DNA of 64,000 nt from Bicyclus anynana (GCF_947172395.1 NC_069083.1:16152501-16216500), one strand, 5' to 3'; shown: positions 11,300 to 23,150, counted from the first letter of the stretch. Numbers and translations are program-made. The notes: generated by a model not told the origin, from the sequence alone.

Positions 11300-13855
11300 T
11301 TTACTTAACGGAACGGACAATCATTTCACATAATAATTTAAGTAACATCTTCAAGAATGAAATATTTTAATGTCTATTATTTATTTTTATAAAGACTTAC
11401 TTTCTATTTTCATTTCTATTATTTTTCGACGAGTTGGTCAATATTGGATATCAGAAATACCGATATTTCCTTTAAAAACTTTAGTAGAAGCCATACATTT
11501 TTTTAATCAGAAACTTGGCAAGTGGAACGCAATAACTTGGCTTTAAATCTTTGTTCACAGTTGCGTTTAAGTTTTCGTCCTGCATCCTTTATTTCTTTAT
11601 TTGCACATACATTTCTTGAGATACTCGACTTGTATACGAATCACGTTAGGAACTTCTCCACTAAAATCCTAAACGGTGACCTAAGACCTACTGCTCTTGC
11701 TACGTCAAATTTGGTGACCTAAGATAACACTACTTTAACATTTTGTCGATACTACGTAAGATTGGGAAAGCCGTGCTTTATAACCGAAGTTTCAATTTCC
11801 AGCTCAGGTCGTTTCGGATTTTTTTATTTTCTAAATTGGATCAAATTAGGCAGTGACAATACCACACAACCGTCAAATACACACTGATATGAAAATAATA
11901 AAGCGAATTGTTATACAATTGAACGTCATGTAGTTCTAATTTTATCTTCCAAGATTACGTACACATTACTAACAAGTTAAATTAAAACTTGTAAAAATCA
12001 TAAAATATATGCAATATTACAGCTGGTATATTCACTAACTGTGGTCTACTAACCACCAAATATAATTAACATCTAATCAATAAAAACTGCATTGTTCGTA
12101 TTCCGTAAACATCCAGTGTAAACAAAATAATGAATAGTAAATCATATGATTTTAAAATTATGAATGGCTAGTTGGTAAAGTTACTCCAAGTTAGTGAATA
12201 TTTGCGAGCAGGTTTGTAATACATTGTTGCTATTGGCTATTGGTAGAATGTAACGAAGGCTTGAGCGAATCCGAGAGCGCATCAGTTAGTAGCTTAGAAC
12301 AGGACCACAATCTCCACAATCGCTATTGCTCCCGTGAGTAAATCGGAAAAGCAAGTAGGTGTAAAATAGACAACGTCTACAGCAGTAGATTTTATTGGAA
12401 TAGTTCTGAACCACTCCAACTTATCTAGATTTATGTTACAAAGAGTGATTGATCGTTAGACTAGAAGTTCAACACCGATTTATAACTACTGCCGTCGCTT
12501 GAAACACGAAATTTAGAAGACACACACTGTCGTAGCGATGTGGGGGAAAAGAGGCCATGGTACCCTGGTGGGGTTGATTTGAAAGGGGTGACAGCAAGAG
12601 TTCAATTAAAAATAAAAAAATCGAAAATCCAAATGTTCACGCCTTATAAAACTCATTAGACAAAAATATGCCTCTACAAAGCCTCCAGTAACATTAGACT
12701 CGCTTGAAATTCGAATACGTTTTTTTTTATTGTACCTTATTAGTTGTGATGAAACGTTGGCAAGATTTCATGAGCAAGCTTTTTTGGAGTATAGAGTTAT
12801 TTAACCAAACCGTTAAATTGATAATAATTTAATCGAAATCTCATTTCTAGTTTCGAAGACACATTGTGATTTGTGTATCAACAATTCGGTTAAAATGTCG
12901 ATCTTATAATCACAAGGATGTAGATTGTAATTTAGGTACTAATATTATGGTTAATTAGAAATTAACTAGTAAGCGCTCTGTAGCTGTGGTATTTTGGCAA
13001 AAGTAGATTACAGAGCTCTTTGACATTGATAAATTATATAACCTTGACTCCTAAATCAATCTTCAACTAACCTTGAGCACCTAAAATCAATCTATCTTAA
13101 TGAGAAGTAATATAATTATTGGCTTTTTCTGTCGTATAAAGATAAAACCTACTTGGTTATTGTACCATTTATAGACAGAGAAGACTAAAAACTCGATTTA
13201 AGCCAACTTCCAAAATGAACAAAGGGTTTGTGACAGTGATCAAAAATTAATGTCTTAAATAATTTTGCAAGCGATGTACTCGAGTTTATTGTTTGTAGGA
13301 TTTTAAAATTACACAATTTATTTTTGGCCCCTGATACGGTGTAGATCCGATAAGAAAATTCAAAGACAAAGGCGTTTTTCTGTTTAGAAATTTCTGATAT
13401 TAAAATCGTTATTCTGTCTAAATTGTCTATCAGGAGTATTTCAAAAATTTCTAATTTTAACTAGTTTTATGTTATCTAGTACGTGTATGTATTAAAAGAT
13501 TAACCTTTTTTTTACACGTAAGCAGTACAACTAACTAAAGAATCACCACGATCGACTGAACAATCTACAACGAAAATAAACGAATTTTTATTTGTTTTAT
13601 AGATGAATATAGCTAATAATATTTGTCGGGGCTGACCACTCAAGCTGTCTCTACCACACAAGTCACTGAAGTCGAGGAGTGTAGACAGAGAAACTCAGAA
13701 CATCCACATCGATCGCACATAGATCAATATTTGAGTTAAGATTTGATTAATTACATAGTTATTATTGATACTTGGACAGGAATGTAATTAATTAATAATT
13801 AATTACATAAACATATTAACAATATAATTATGTATACAAGAAAATAATAATTCCA
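11300..13855. other. Probable intron of the kinesin gene, no repeats recognised
   Basis: This is the sequence downstream (minus strand) of the kinesin exon donor. It is AT-rich, and I searched it by eye for the next motor exon (P-loop GSGKS-YTMMG) without finding it. Confidence 0.45.
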
Positions 13856-13860
13856 CTCAC

Positions 13861-14024
13861 CTGTCTGTCCATAGGCAAAGATGCAAGCATTGTACCCTTC
13901 GAAGGCATTATCTAAGATGTCACGTCCGAGACATTCGAACACAGTCTTTTGCGAGGCAAAGTGTGGCAGCGTGGGTTCCAATGAGAAGAAACAGTGGTCG
14001 AACGCGAACGTCTTTGGTTGTTTC
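13861..14024 (-). CDS. Khc-73: Internal exon of a kinesin-3 motor domain (Khc-73/KIF13-like)
   Basis: Kinesin-3 proteins are plus-end-directed microtubule motors that carry vesicles. This 164-nt exon encodes about 54 residues of the N-terminal motor core. Visible blocks in order are PKTFAFDHCFFSLEP, FASQKTVFECLG, ILDNAF and GYNACIFAYGQTG. The last block directly precedes the P-loop GSGKS, which must begin in the next exon. Splice signals fit on the minus strand: acceptor CTTTTGTTCCAG before 14024 and donor CAG|GTGAGT after 13861. The exon starts and ends in mid-codon (1 nt + 54 codons + 1 nt). The HCF-S and ILDNAF wording favours Khc-73/KIF13 over unc-104/KIF1. No other exon of the gene was found in the window, so its flanking introns are very long. 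The coding frame has no stop or frameshift. Confidence 0.9.
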
Positions 14025-14146
14025 CTGGAACAAAAGATATTATTTATAATACTGCCTTTTGTGAAGCATTTTCTTTAGCACAGTACAAAATATAAAACCA
14101 ATACAATTCTTTTTAAAATTACACTAAGCTGCAAAGTCTTAGAGTC

Positions 14147-14581
14147 TAAGATCTGAATTAAAAACGACCTTCACCCATCTGTTTATTGGATAAAAAGTGT
14201 TTTATATCAAATTAAATACGTTTTAAATATATTGCGAGTAGATTTCATAAAGATCTCCCGCTGGCCTATTCACTATTTTAGTATTTGTTTAGTTATTAAA
14301 ATAACTAAGTACTGTATGATATCCACCAGTAGGTAGTCACCGCATGACATTTGTTACATAAAATCTCAATTTCGTATATGGCAACTAGCATGCGTCAAAG
14401 ATAGTGAGTTAACCTACTGTCCAAACTATTATTAACCATTATAAACTATTAATGACAGATAGTTTGACCAGAACTATTTAGGCAACCTACTCGCAACATA
14501 TTTTTTTAAAATACTAATTTTGAAAAACACATTTCATCCATTTAACAGAGGGGTTCTGGTCGGTTAATTCGGATATTCTAC
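14147..14581. mobile_element. 435-bp MITE with ~95-bp terminal inverted repeats
   Basis: The left arm (TCTGAATTAAAAACGACCTT, CACCCATCTGTTTATTGGAT, ending TATTGCGAGTAG) is the inverted complement of the right arm (CTACTCGCAACATA, then CATCCATTTAACAGA, ending GGTTAATTCGGATATTC). It is non-coding. Partial copies lie at 3483-3690 and 34066-34250. The superfamily is undetermined because no flanking duplication was clear. Confidence 0.75.
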
Positions 14582-14599
14582 TATTATTAGTGCCTATTT

Positions 14600-15640
14600 A
14601 TTAATTAAAATATAAAATTAAGAAACCCAACTCTTCTAGAATATCGAAAGAGTCTTACTATTTCTTCTCTATGTAATATTTGAATAGTAATACCTACTTG
14701 ATTGTATACGCTAATACGGTTTATTACAGAGGAATACTTCTGGAAACATCTTACGTGTACCCATAAACTTGAAGCCTCAGTGCATTTATTTTCAATGTCA
14801 ACCACACTCTTTAGATGAAAACACAGCAATGCTGAAAAGCGCTTGAAATGAGCACTAGTACTTCACCGGACATAGAGCTAGTCACAAAGAGCTCTACTAC
14901 CAAAACACAGTGCAGTAAATGAATTCCGTTAATAATGTATCATTCAGGTTTGTAGAGCAAGGCCTACATCACACGCATCAGTCAGCAAGCTCTGGAATAC
15001 GTCAGAACGAATATGACAAGAAGGATTACACACGGCATAACACAGTTGATGGATGGTCGTGTCGGGCGTATCCATTAGCTTAATTTAATTAAGCGATCCG
15101 TGGCTGCGTGTTGCTCAAACTATTCACAAAAAGGTTGCGCTTATTACATAGTTCGCGCACTTCCTGGCTTATTTTAATTAGGTACAGTGCAGGGCCTGCA
15201 GCCAAGTGGTATGTCGAATCTCTTTCTACGATCGAAAACGCTTCGACAATTAAAAAATGTATTGGAATGACATTTGCTATCGACAGGTCACGTGATCAAG
15301 TTGTCGATCGGATCTGTCATTGCCATACATTTTTTTTTATATACATCGACGTTCCACTTGGCTACAGGCTCTGGATAGTTAGATACTGTAATGCATTTTA
15401 GGCTGTTACTCTTACTACTAACTAACTAGGTACGAGGAACGACCAGTGGACACTGCACTATATGAACTTAGATATTTCTAGTACCCACAACTCACAACGA
15501 AGATCAAACACTCGGCATCTGGAAAACTACAAGCAGTTTTAATAAATACCTAAGTATCCCTTTTTGTACAAATATTTATTATATATAGGTTAGGTTACGA
15601 ATTTAGGTCATAATCATGACTACAAGCTATTAGACTTCAT
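14600..15640. other. Non-coding stretch, unclassified
   Basis: No repeat family or exon recognised. The open frame at 15108-15401 (+) has no motif. Confidence 0.4.
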
Positions 15641-15653
15641 CCAATTTAAGAAT

Positions 15654-15760
15654 TATATTTATTTCTAAATTGATCTGTGATGGGAGTCGAACCCGAAACC
15701 GGAAGATTCTCCCGATTATAAATCAAAGCATTTCTAACAGTGCCAGACAAGTGACTAAAA
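15654..15760 (-). repeat. tRNA-like SINE head fragment (family 5)
   Basis: On the minus strand, AGTCACTTGTCTGGCACTGT leads to GGTTTCGGGTTCGACTCCCA, a good box B. The following body is not recognisable. It may be a fragment of another SINE family. The acceptor stem does not pair, so it is not a functional tRNA gene. Confidence 0.45.
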
Positions 15761-15764
15761 GTAT

Positions 15765-16550
15765 TAAGAAAATATTCAGTTACGTGCACTACATAGATGC
15801 ATAAAATGCAATGCATACCCTGAGGATACATTACGTATTTGCATTGGAGGCGAAATTTTCCATTTTGTACAATTCGTATGTTTAGAGCCTACCCTAGTTA
15901 AAAACCGTGTGCATGCATGCCTCTGCCCATAAGCCTATAACCAGTAAATACATCCTTCCCATAATAAAGCAACGCATACACTATTACTTTAGCCATTTCG
16001 TCAGAATGAGACTTCTCTAACATAGGATGACGTCATAACAAGGCAAGCAAGGTTTTACCGTGCTAAGAAGTGTTTATACCAGAGCTTTACCTTCCATGTT
16101 TTTATGCACTAATTTATAGCACTTGTGTGTCACTTGCGCGTTTAGCACCAAGGTTTAAAACTATTTGCACGCAATCTGCAACTGACATGCAGGTTTACGT
16201 TTTTACCGCTCGAGTTGCAAGGAATTTACAACTCGTATGCAAGAACACTTGCATAAACATAGCTCAAGTATCACGTTGGATCAGTAAAACGCAAGACGTG
16301 CATTTCTAATTAACCTTGCCCCCAATAGATACAATGGTTGTCTGTATGCATCCTTGTACCTATTAAGCAAGTTTTTGACGTGCAATTGTGATTGAAAGGA
16401 CTTAATAAATATTAACAAATAAAAAATCTGTCTTCGTAGAAAGTAATTCTAACCCTAGCTGAGTAATTTGTTGTAGGCTTTTATTAAACCAAAGATCGTT
16501 TAGAATCCTTATAGATTAAATTTTACTTTTTATTACTTATTTTTACAATT
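15765..16550. other. Non-coding stretch, unclassified
   Basis: The region 16070-16300 contains several TTGCA/TGCAA words and an 79-codon frame without motifs. It may be a decayed repeat, with no firm evidence. Confidence 0.3.
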
Positions 16551-16551
16551 A

Positions 16552-16690
16552 TACTAGCGGACCTGGTCAAGCTTCGCTTTGACTTATGTGCACTTCTTTC
16601 CTATCCCTACCCTACACTACCCTACCCCTAGACCTAGACTGAGGGTTTGTGGGAAATCAGCTTGATTTATAACCTACCAACTAATAAATA
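16552..16690 (-). mobile_element. Helitron-like short element end with (CCCTA)n tract
   Basis: It starts ACTAGCGGACCTGGTCAAGC (the inverted CTAGT-type 3' end) and contains CTATCCCTACCCTACACTAC, the complementary form of the G-rich minisatellite at 52926-53288. This suggests that G-rich microsatellites recur inside this element class. Confidence 0.5.
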
Positions 16691-16699
16691 GGTATATTA

Positions 16700-17920
16700 C
16701 CAATTAATAAGGTATAGAGCCGTCATAGAGATTTAAGTATTTAGCATGCTAGTACCACAATTTGCCCATGTATTAACAAAGTTTCAAGCTAAATGAAAGC
16801 TTGTAAAAGCACGAGCAGTTCTAGACCTACTTCACAACACCAATATTACCCAGCAGAGTATAAATAAGAAAATAATCTCTCAGCGGGCGTAGCGCTAATA
16901 ACCCCAGCAGATAAGGTCCCGGCGAGGGATTATGGAGACTAAAGCACTACTATTTTTCATTTCCCGAGAGCAGCTTATTAGATACCTACTCGTATATCAA
17001 TTTCTTTTGTAAAAAAAAAACTATATTCTCCATAACTAGCGATCCAACTTTTTTATTTTTTGCACATAATTCCACATTCACTCCCTTTAGGGAATTCCTC
17101 CTTCAAGGGTTGAACTTCGTAAAACCTCTCTAAGTGGAATCCATATGAAAATTTGAGCTGTACATTGATGGACATAGATATATCCCATGACTAGTATACG
17201 TCTATAAGTACATAAATAAAAATAAACACATAGTTTATGATAAGGGCTCTTTACTAGTAGAGTTCATCTGGAGAATTACTACCTAGTCATTTCTCCTGTC
17301 AATCAGTATTGAAAGGAATGTTACTGGGGAAAATATACATAAATATTGATATGTATACCTCAAGATGAACTGTTATGTTATGTAGAGGATATATCATTGT
17401 AGGTTATGTTCTAAGCGAGCGAGCCTTGCAAGACAATGTTTTTATTAGAATTGTACATTTTATATGTTGTAATTGTGTAATAAAATTCTTATACCTCGGA
17501 CTACCCTTCTCCATTTTGACAAATGGAGAAAACTCAGGTCATGTCTTTTTGAAACATGGGTGACTTCATTTCGTACCGTAATAGATGTCTAATAAATGAG
17601 TAAAATTTGCCAGCAGCAGTGTACAAAAGAATCACATCAGTAACATAGAAACAGTAATTTAGAAACAGTCAAACTAATTTACTACAACGTGTCCAAATTA
17701 CACGGCGTTAGTTTAAACACACGTTAGGAAGCCATTACCTAAATTAATGGTAACGGTTTTAGGTAAAATATACATACCGTGTCCGCAAGATTAGTCCGAC
17801 AAACGTTAGGTACCTACAGTTTAAGGAGGTCACCACCCGCCCTTTTGTTCTAATCCCCTAAGTGGTTACTTTTAATACGCTAAATGGTTATACGTACAAT
17901 TAGAATAAGTACGTCGGCCT
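16700..17920. other. Non-coding stretch, unclassified
   Basis: AT-rich, with nothing recognised beyond poly-A/T runs. Confidence 0.4.
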
Positions 17921-17924
17921 ACAA

Positions 17925-17977
17925 ATTTCGTCAAAGATGCTTAAATTGGCGAATAATTTAAGCATCTTTGACGAAAT
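17925..17977. repeat. Perfect 23-bp hairpin with 7-nt loop
   Basis: The left arm begins ATTTCGTCAAAGATGCTTAA and its exact complement follows after the loop GGCGAAT. Twenty-three of 23 pairs match. A perfect stem suggests a recent palindromic insertion or a foldback element rather than an old miRNA gene, which usually has mismatches. Confidence 0.6.
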
Positions 17978-17979
17978 AT

Positions 17980-19225
17980 CTTCAAATCATCGTCATAAAA
18001 TATATTTCGGTTAAGTATTGAAAAAGCATTTCGGCCCATAGCATTGTAGCTTTGAATTAGTGCAAGAATATTTTAAATCGTATGAAAGTTTCGGAGGTTC
18101 TACATCATTTTTACAGCCAAAGCTAGAAACTTTGTCTCTTTGTAATATAGTGCAAAAGTGTAGATTTATTTCTTCTACTTTCATTCTAACGCAACTTAAA
18201 GCAAAGTAGCTTTTCTACTTCGTATAAAAGAGCTGAATGAGTCTAGGGCGGATTGCTCGTTTCTTCAGCTCTCCTCACAATAGCGATAAATGAAGAGAGA
18301 TGTGTTGTGTTCCCCGACGACACAAAAAGCATCACGGTACCTCCTGTTGTATAGAACGCGATGATTTATTCAATACCGGACCTCTAGGTCAAATGAAATA
18401 TACAATTATATATTTTAAAACATGAATGACTGACTACAAAGAATGAAGTTTCCATTTTAGCCGTATTATTCAAAACTCTCACATATCTATCTTCTTAATA
18501 AGATAGGAGTAGCATAGAATAAATGTTTGACTAAGTAAGTTTATCAACATGCAAACCTGAATCTTTAAGTGAAATGATTTAGTTTAAAAAACAAATGAGA
18601 AAAATCTAATTTAAGACATTCCATTCATTCTATTTTGTGAATGCTCGGTACCTATACCAATCGCAAATTGTAAAGTCTGCTTGCATAACAAAAGCCATAC
18701 ATTTGTAATACTTAAAGCACTTAACTGCATTCAATAAAACTTATTTTTTACCATTAAAATCAGTAGTAGTAAACAATCATTATAAATAAAACAAGGTTTA
18801 TATAAAAGAAATTCTGCACAAAAGTCGTTTGAAGTCACGTTGAATTTTAATGTCAACAACTTGAAATAGCGACATTTTTCTGTAACAGCAAGCAGGCACG
18901 TCAACTCCTCGACGTGTAGCTCAGGCGACAGGACGCCGGAACACTGCGCCGCGGCTGCCAGGGCAAGAGTACCTCTCCGCTGGCAGAAAGCCAACATACT
19001 TATTCATAATGCAAAGAGAAACCGCAAAGCAATGACACCGAGACGGAGTTTTTAAACACAACAAAGTAAGATACTTTATGATATCAACTTCAGAAGTTTC
19101 GGCAGCACAGCAGATAAGACCTTGATTAAATATGAATTGTTACGGTTCTACGTCAGAAGTGTCCTAACTTTTAATTTAGAAGTAAAACTTCGGAAAATTC
19201 ATCTTACATTCTTCACATTTATTTA
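17980..19225. other. Non-coding stretch with a small GC-rich patch at 18890-18990
   Basis: Most of it is AT-rich. The patch at 18890-18990 is strikingly GC-rich (for example GCGCCGCGGCTGCCAGGGC) and lies within an 88-codon minus-strand frame. It could be an unrecognised exon, but no convincing domain or donor/acceptor pair was found. Confidence 0.3.
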
Positions 19226-19227
19226 AC

Positions 19228-19384
19228 AGTAGCGGGCGCCCGCGACTTCGTCCGCGTGGAATTCAGTTTTCACAAATCCCGTGGGAACCATGGATTTTTC
19301 CGGGATGAAAAGTAACCTATGTGTTAATCCAAAGTAAAATCTATTTTCATTCCAAATTTCAGCCACATCGCCGCAAAATTGACC
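19228..19384 (-). mobile_element. Helitron-like/MINE-type short element, type C
   Basis: Reads in from its 3' end: GCGGGCGCCCGCGACTTCG, then GTGGAATTCAGTTTTCACAA, CCCGTGGGAACCATGGATTT and TTTCATTCCAAATTTCAGCC. It abuts two further elements on its right. Confidence 0.7.
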
Positions 19385-19556
19385 AAGTTTCATACAAATT
19401 TGTATCCCCTATTTTATCTCCTTGGGGGTAAAATTGATCAAAATGCTTTCTTAGTATGCCAAATTTCAGCCTCGGTTCAGTGGTTTGGGCCGTGCGTTGA
19501 TATATCACTAGGTCAGTCACCTTTGAGTTTTATATGTATATTTAGATCAACAGACG
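19385..19556 (-). mobile_element. Interspersed lepidopteran element fragment
   Basis: Contains the phrases TTTCATACAAATTTGTATCC, CTTGGGGGTAAAATTGATC and GGGCCGTGCGTTGATATATC, which I recognise as a common lepidopteran Helitron-like interspersed repeat. Open frames through it are incidental. Confidence 0.5.
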
Positions 19557-19740
19557 CCCTGCGATTTTACTTGTGTAGTTTCCGATCCCGTGAGAATACG
19601 AGCATAAAATATACCCTTTGTTACTCGGTAAAGACGCAGCTTTCTAGTGTTGAAATTATTTTTAAAATCAGTACATTTGTTTTAGAGTTAAATCGTAACA
19701 AACAAATCAAATCAAATCTTACCGCTTTTCAATACTAATC
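19557..19740 (-). mobile_element. Helitron-like/MINE-type short element, type B
   Basis: Diverged copy with CCCTGCGATTTTACTTGTG, GTTTCCGATCCCGTGAGAAT and GACGCAGCTTTCTAGTGTTG. It follows the two previous elements without a gap. Confidence 0.5.
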
Positions 19741-19899
19741 TAGACAAGCCAGGTCGATGCGCTTTTCGCGGTTGACTAATTTTAACCGATTTTCAGGACT
19801 TGCACCTCAACAAAGCTGTATATTGTACAAAATACATACCCTAAACTATGATCAAAATGTAAGTAAACAAATCAATAGAAACGAATAAAAAGCGTCCAT

Positions 19900-20075
19900 A
19901 AACTTTTACTTACGCAATTGCTACTTTACGCACCCTATAAACTACGAAATCATTAGGATATACGATGGCAGTGGAGTCGGTGCGAATTGCCACTAGATCT
20001 CCATTAGCGGCGCTAATGCTGTGTCGCTCAGGTCCTGCGAGAAACAGCCAACAAAGCAATTTATTTTTATGTGAC
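19900..20075 (+). repeat. Unclassified interspersed repeat, copy 1 of 3
   Basis: Shares the order of words ATAAACTACGAAATCATTAG, GAATTGCCACTAGATCTCC, CATTAGCGGCGC and GAGAAACAGC with 22515-22665 and 26650-26815. All three copies are in the same orientation. No coding or tRNA hallmark is visible. Confidence 0.6.
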
Positions 20076-20195
20076 CCCCCTGATACCATTTCTAAGACGA
20101 GGCAAAGATTTAAAAAGCAATCTTAAGTGCCTATCTTCACTATTCGAAGTTTTATAAATTATTAATTTTCTAATAGTACTTAATTTTGAATTAAT

Positions 20196-20560
20196 TAACC
20201 GACTTCCAAAAAGGAGGAGGTTCTACGTTCGGCTGTATGTATGTTTTTTCATCAATATTCGATGAATATCGATTCAATTACGGAAAGTAATAACAATGTA
20301 GTCACTGATGAAATTCAATTTGGGACGATAACCTTTAGTCTTGCGTTTGCCGATGGACTGTATGTTTGGTCTTTCTAGAAGATTCTAGATTGATAAGTAA
20401 TTTGGAAAGGTCAATTTTGTAATTCTTAAAACGATTTTAGAAAATTTTGTAACCATAATAATGAACATCTATGGGAATACATATATTTGTTTTTTTTTTT
20501 CAAGCACTGCATTAGCATGTAATAGCCAACAGCAGTGGAACCACGCTTGGAAGAAGATGA
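20196..20560 (+). repeat. Interspersed lepidopteran repeat (ACCGACTTCCAAAAAGGAGG type)
   Basis: It begins TTAACCGACTTCCAAAAAGG then AGGAGGTTCTACGTTCGGC, a very common lepidopteran repeat start. A probable related end in reverse occurs near 45300-45325 (TTTTTTTAAGTCGGTTAAT). The boundary on the right is not clear. Confidence 0.5.
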
Positions 20561-20564
20561 GCGA

Positions 20565-21025
20565 ACCGTAGGATATTCAACTTAAAAGTTCAGTCCAAAC
20601 TGAGTAAGTACTATTATATTATGTACAGTGGTTCTACAAAATTCATGTCCCTCGCTAAGTTTTCAAATTACACACCCGATCTGCAGTGCAGTGCCAAGTT
20701 ACGACTGTATCGTTCCAAGCGACGTGTCAACTTGCTTTCTCTACGTGTTTTCTTTGAAGCAAGTATTGAAGTCTTCCTGAATTACCGTCATACTAAGCTG
20801 ACAGCTCGTGTCTCGCAGCCCGCAAAAGCCATAAAACTGGCTCCACATAAACACGCCCAGTTGTGACTATCGTGTCTCAGTGTTATACTGCCAGCACGCC
20901 GGAAGACTTCGCTTAGTTAGCCTTCAGATAGTGTAAAGGCATAGAGAAAATTATAAAAAGGTTATATTAAAGAATGGGCACATGGTGTGACTATTAAATT
21001 AAATAATAATACTATCTCTATAAAT
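20565..21025. other. Non-coding stretch, unclassified
   Basis: An 81-codon frame at 20621-20866 (+) lies in slightly less AT-rich DNA but has no recognisable domain. Confidence 0.3.
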
Positions 21026-21029
21026 CCTA

Positions 21030-21407
21030 GTCCTAGTAATATTATAAATGCGAAAGTTTGTATGGATGTTTGTTTGGATGTTTGTTACTCTGTAATGCCG
21101 CTACTACTGAAGCGATTTGGCTGAAATTTGGAATGGAAATAGATTTTACTCTAGAATAATACATAGGCTACTTTTCTCCATGGTTTCTCGAAATTTGCGA
21201 AAACTGACGATTTTGATAATCTGAATATTTGTTACTCTTTCACGCCTCGGACAGAACCGAATTAGATGAAATTTGGTATAGAAATATAATATAGAGTGGA
21301 TAAACACATAGGCTACTATTTATCTAGGAAAAATCCATGTTTCCCGAGGTATTTGTGAAAAACTCAATTCCACGCGGAGTCGAGTCAAGTCGCGGGCGCC
21401 CGCTAGT
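21030..21407 (+). mobile_element. Helitron-like/MINE-type short element, type C, longest copy
   Basis: It starts TAATATTATAAATGCGAAAG, carries GCCGCTACTACTGAAGCGAT and a second diverged internal repeat (CCGAATTAGATGAAATTTGG), and ends GTCGCGGGCGCCCGCTAGT. The internal duplication gives a ~380-bp copy compared with ~150-210 bp elsewhere. Confidence 0.7.
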
Positions 21408-21409
21408 GA

Positions 21410-22510
21410 ATCAATATTTCCCTAAGCTATGTCACAATTTGAGGAGGACTAAAGCCGTTGTTATTATCTTTTTTAATGTTTTCTACATTTTTGTTCTTAC
21501 GGATTGAAATAATATGTTACAAAATTATGATTAGAATTTCCTTTCGATTTTATAGATTATCAGTATAATGTAAATTGTTTTACAGTAGATAGTTGTACAT
21601 TATCCCTTACTACGATGCCTCGATGATTGCTAACTAAGTAAGAAACAGTTAAGTAATCAAAAACAGACATTTCGATTTAATTTATTTGTATATATAAATT
21701 ATATCCGGCAATAAATACTTTATTGTTAAGAATATCAGGTTAACTCTTGATGTAGACGTATAAATCAAGTTTGAGCAGAAGAAAGCTTCAAAGAACAAAA
21801 GCATCGCTCTTAAATTTTATGATGTTATAAAAGGGAAAACATTACGAGATGTTTTTACACTACCTATTTCAAAAGTCGTACAACACAAAAGCTCAGTATA
21901 AAACGAAATTTTAATATAAATTAAGTTCTACGTCCCCGAGGACATGGGAATTCATGCAATTATCCAAAAACTGAATATACTCGTAATAGACGCTGGTAAA
22001 ATGTCGTCATTGTTTTTAATAATGTATTCTGAATTTAGAATACACCTATGCAATAATAGTAGTAATAAATAAATAGTATGATAAAAGACTCATAGATCCT
22101 TAATTTTTTACTTATCTATTTCTTGTTTTAAGGTATATTTTTTTTAATAAGTTTTTATCTCTCATTTATTAATTTGATGTTTATAAAATACAAAATATAG
22201 TACAAAACGCTCCATAAAAAAAGTTCAACTCGCTGCGGGACATTTCAATGCCCAAGTAAACGGTGGTTGTGCCTTCAGTATTCACCCTTGATCCAGCAGT
22301 TAAGCGAAAGCTTCATAAGGTGTTGGTCGAAGCTTTTCGCTATAAGACCATTGAGTGAAACAACTAAAATAAGTAATTATCAAATTATTCATAAAAAAAT
22401 CATTAATTAGTTATTGAAAATAAGCAAACCGAATATAAGAGGACGACAAGTATTTTTTTATTTTTATTAATAAAATAATTAATGATAAAAAATCATATCT
22501 TTAATTTTTA
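21410..22510. other. Non-coding stretch, unclassified
   Basis: AT-rich. A short imperfect hairpin is present at 22303-22341 (AGCGAAAGCTTC / GAAGCTTTTCGCT). Nothing else was recognised. Confidence 0.4.
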
Positions 22511-22514
22511 TTAC

Positions 22515-22665
22515 TTACTGGCCAGTTAAATAGCTTTTAGTGTAAACTACGACTTTATTAGAATAAACGATAGCGGTTTAAAATGGGGCGCGTTGCCACT
22601 ATATATCCATTAGAGTAACGCTGGTGGCGAAAAACAAACAAGTTAATTGCCTGGGCCACGGAACG
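22515..22665 (+). repeat. Unclassified interspersed repeat, copy 2 of 3
   Basis: Matches copies 1 and 3 through GTGTAAACTACGAC, GCGCGTTGCCACTATATATC, CATTAGAGTAACGC and GGCGAAAAACAAACAAGTTA. It is the most diverged of the three. Confidence 0.5.
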
Positions 22666-22884
22666 ATAGACCCGTTTTTACTTCTGTTCGCTATTACACG
22701 CTAATTTATAATTAATTATAATAATCTATATTTTAATATATTACGCGCAGTGTGAGGTAGGTAGAATAAGTCCGTAGATAAAATGAACACTTTAAACCTA
22801 TTTATTGCAGAAATACCGATAACTATACACACTGTCACTATTACATAGTATATGGGTGAAAATATAAAATTAAACACTTATGCA

Positions 22885-23150
22885 CGTGTAAAGAGAGGCG
22901 TTTTTTTTCTCGTCTATCCTTAAGGGTGAGACCAAACGAGCGTAATTTTGTGAGTTGTCAGTCGCGTAATTTCGGTCGCAGAAATTCGCATGTAAGTCGG
23001 AACACAACTCATTTTGCGACGCCGTGTGTCAGGACTTGGACTTTTGTATAAAACCGAATACAGCAGAAATTATGCGACTGACAACTCACAAAATTACGCT
23101 CGTTTGGCCTCACTCTTAAGGATAGACGAGAAAAAAATCGCCTCACTTTA
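22885..23150. mobile_element. Long-hairpin MITE, interrupted at its right end by the Harbinger element
   Basis: The left arm (TGTAAAGAGAGGCGTTTT, CTCGTCTATCCTTAAGGGTG, GAGCGTAATTTTGTGAGTTG) is inverted at 23067-23150 (CAACTCACAAAATTACGCTC, CACTCTTAAGGATAGACGAG, CGCCTCACTTTA), giving ~85-bp arms. With the Harbinger and one TTA removed, the right arm continues into CATGT at 26045, matching the left outer end CGTGT. It has no coding capacity. Confidence 0.85.
23148..23150. repeat. TTA target-site duplication, left copy
   Basis: TTA at 23148-23150 is repeated at 26042-26044 immediately outside the inverted repeats. This is the 3-bp TWA duplication typical of PIF/Harbinger. Confidence 0.9.
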
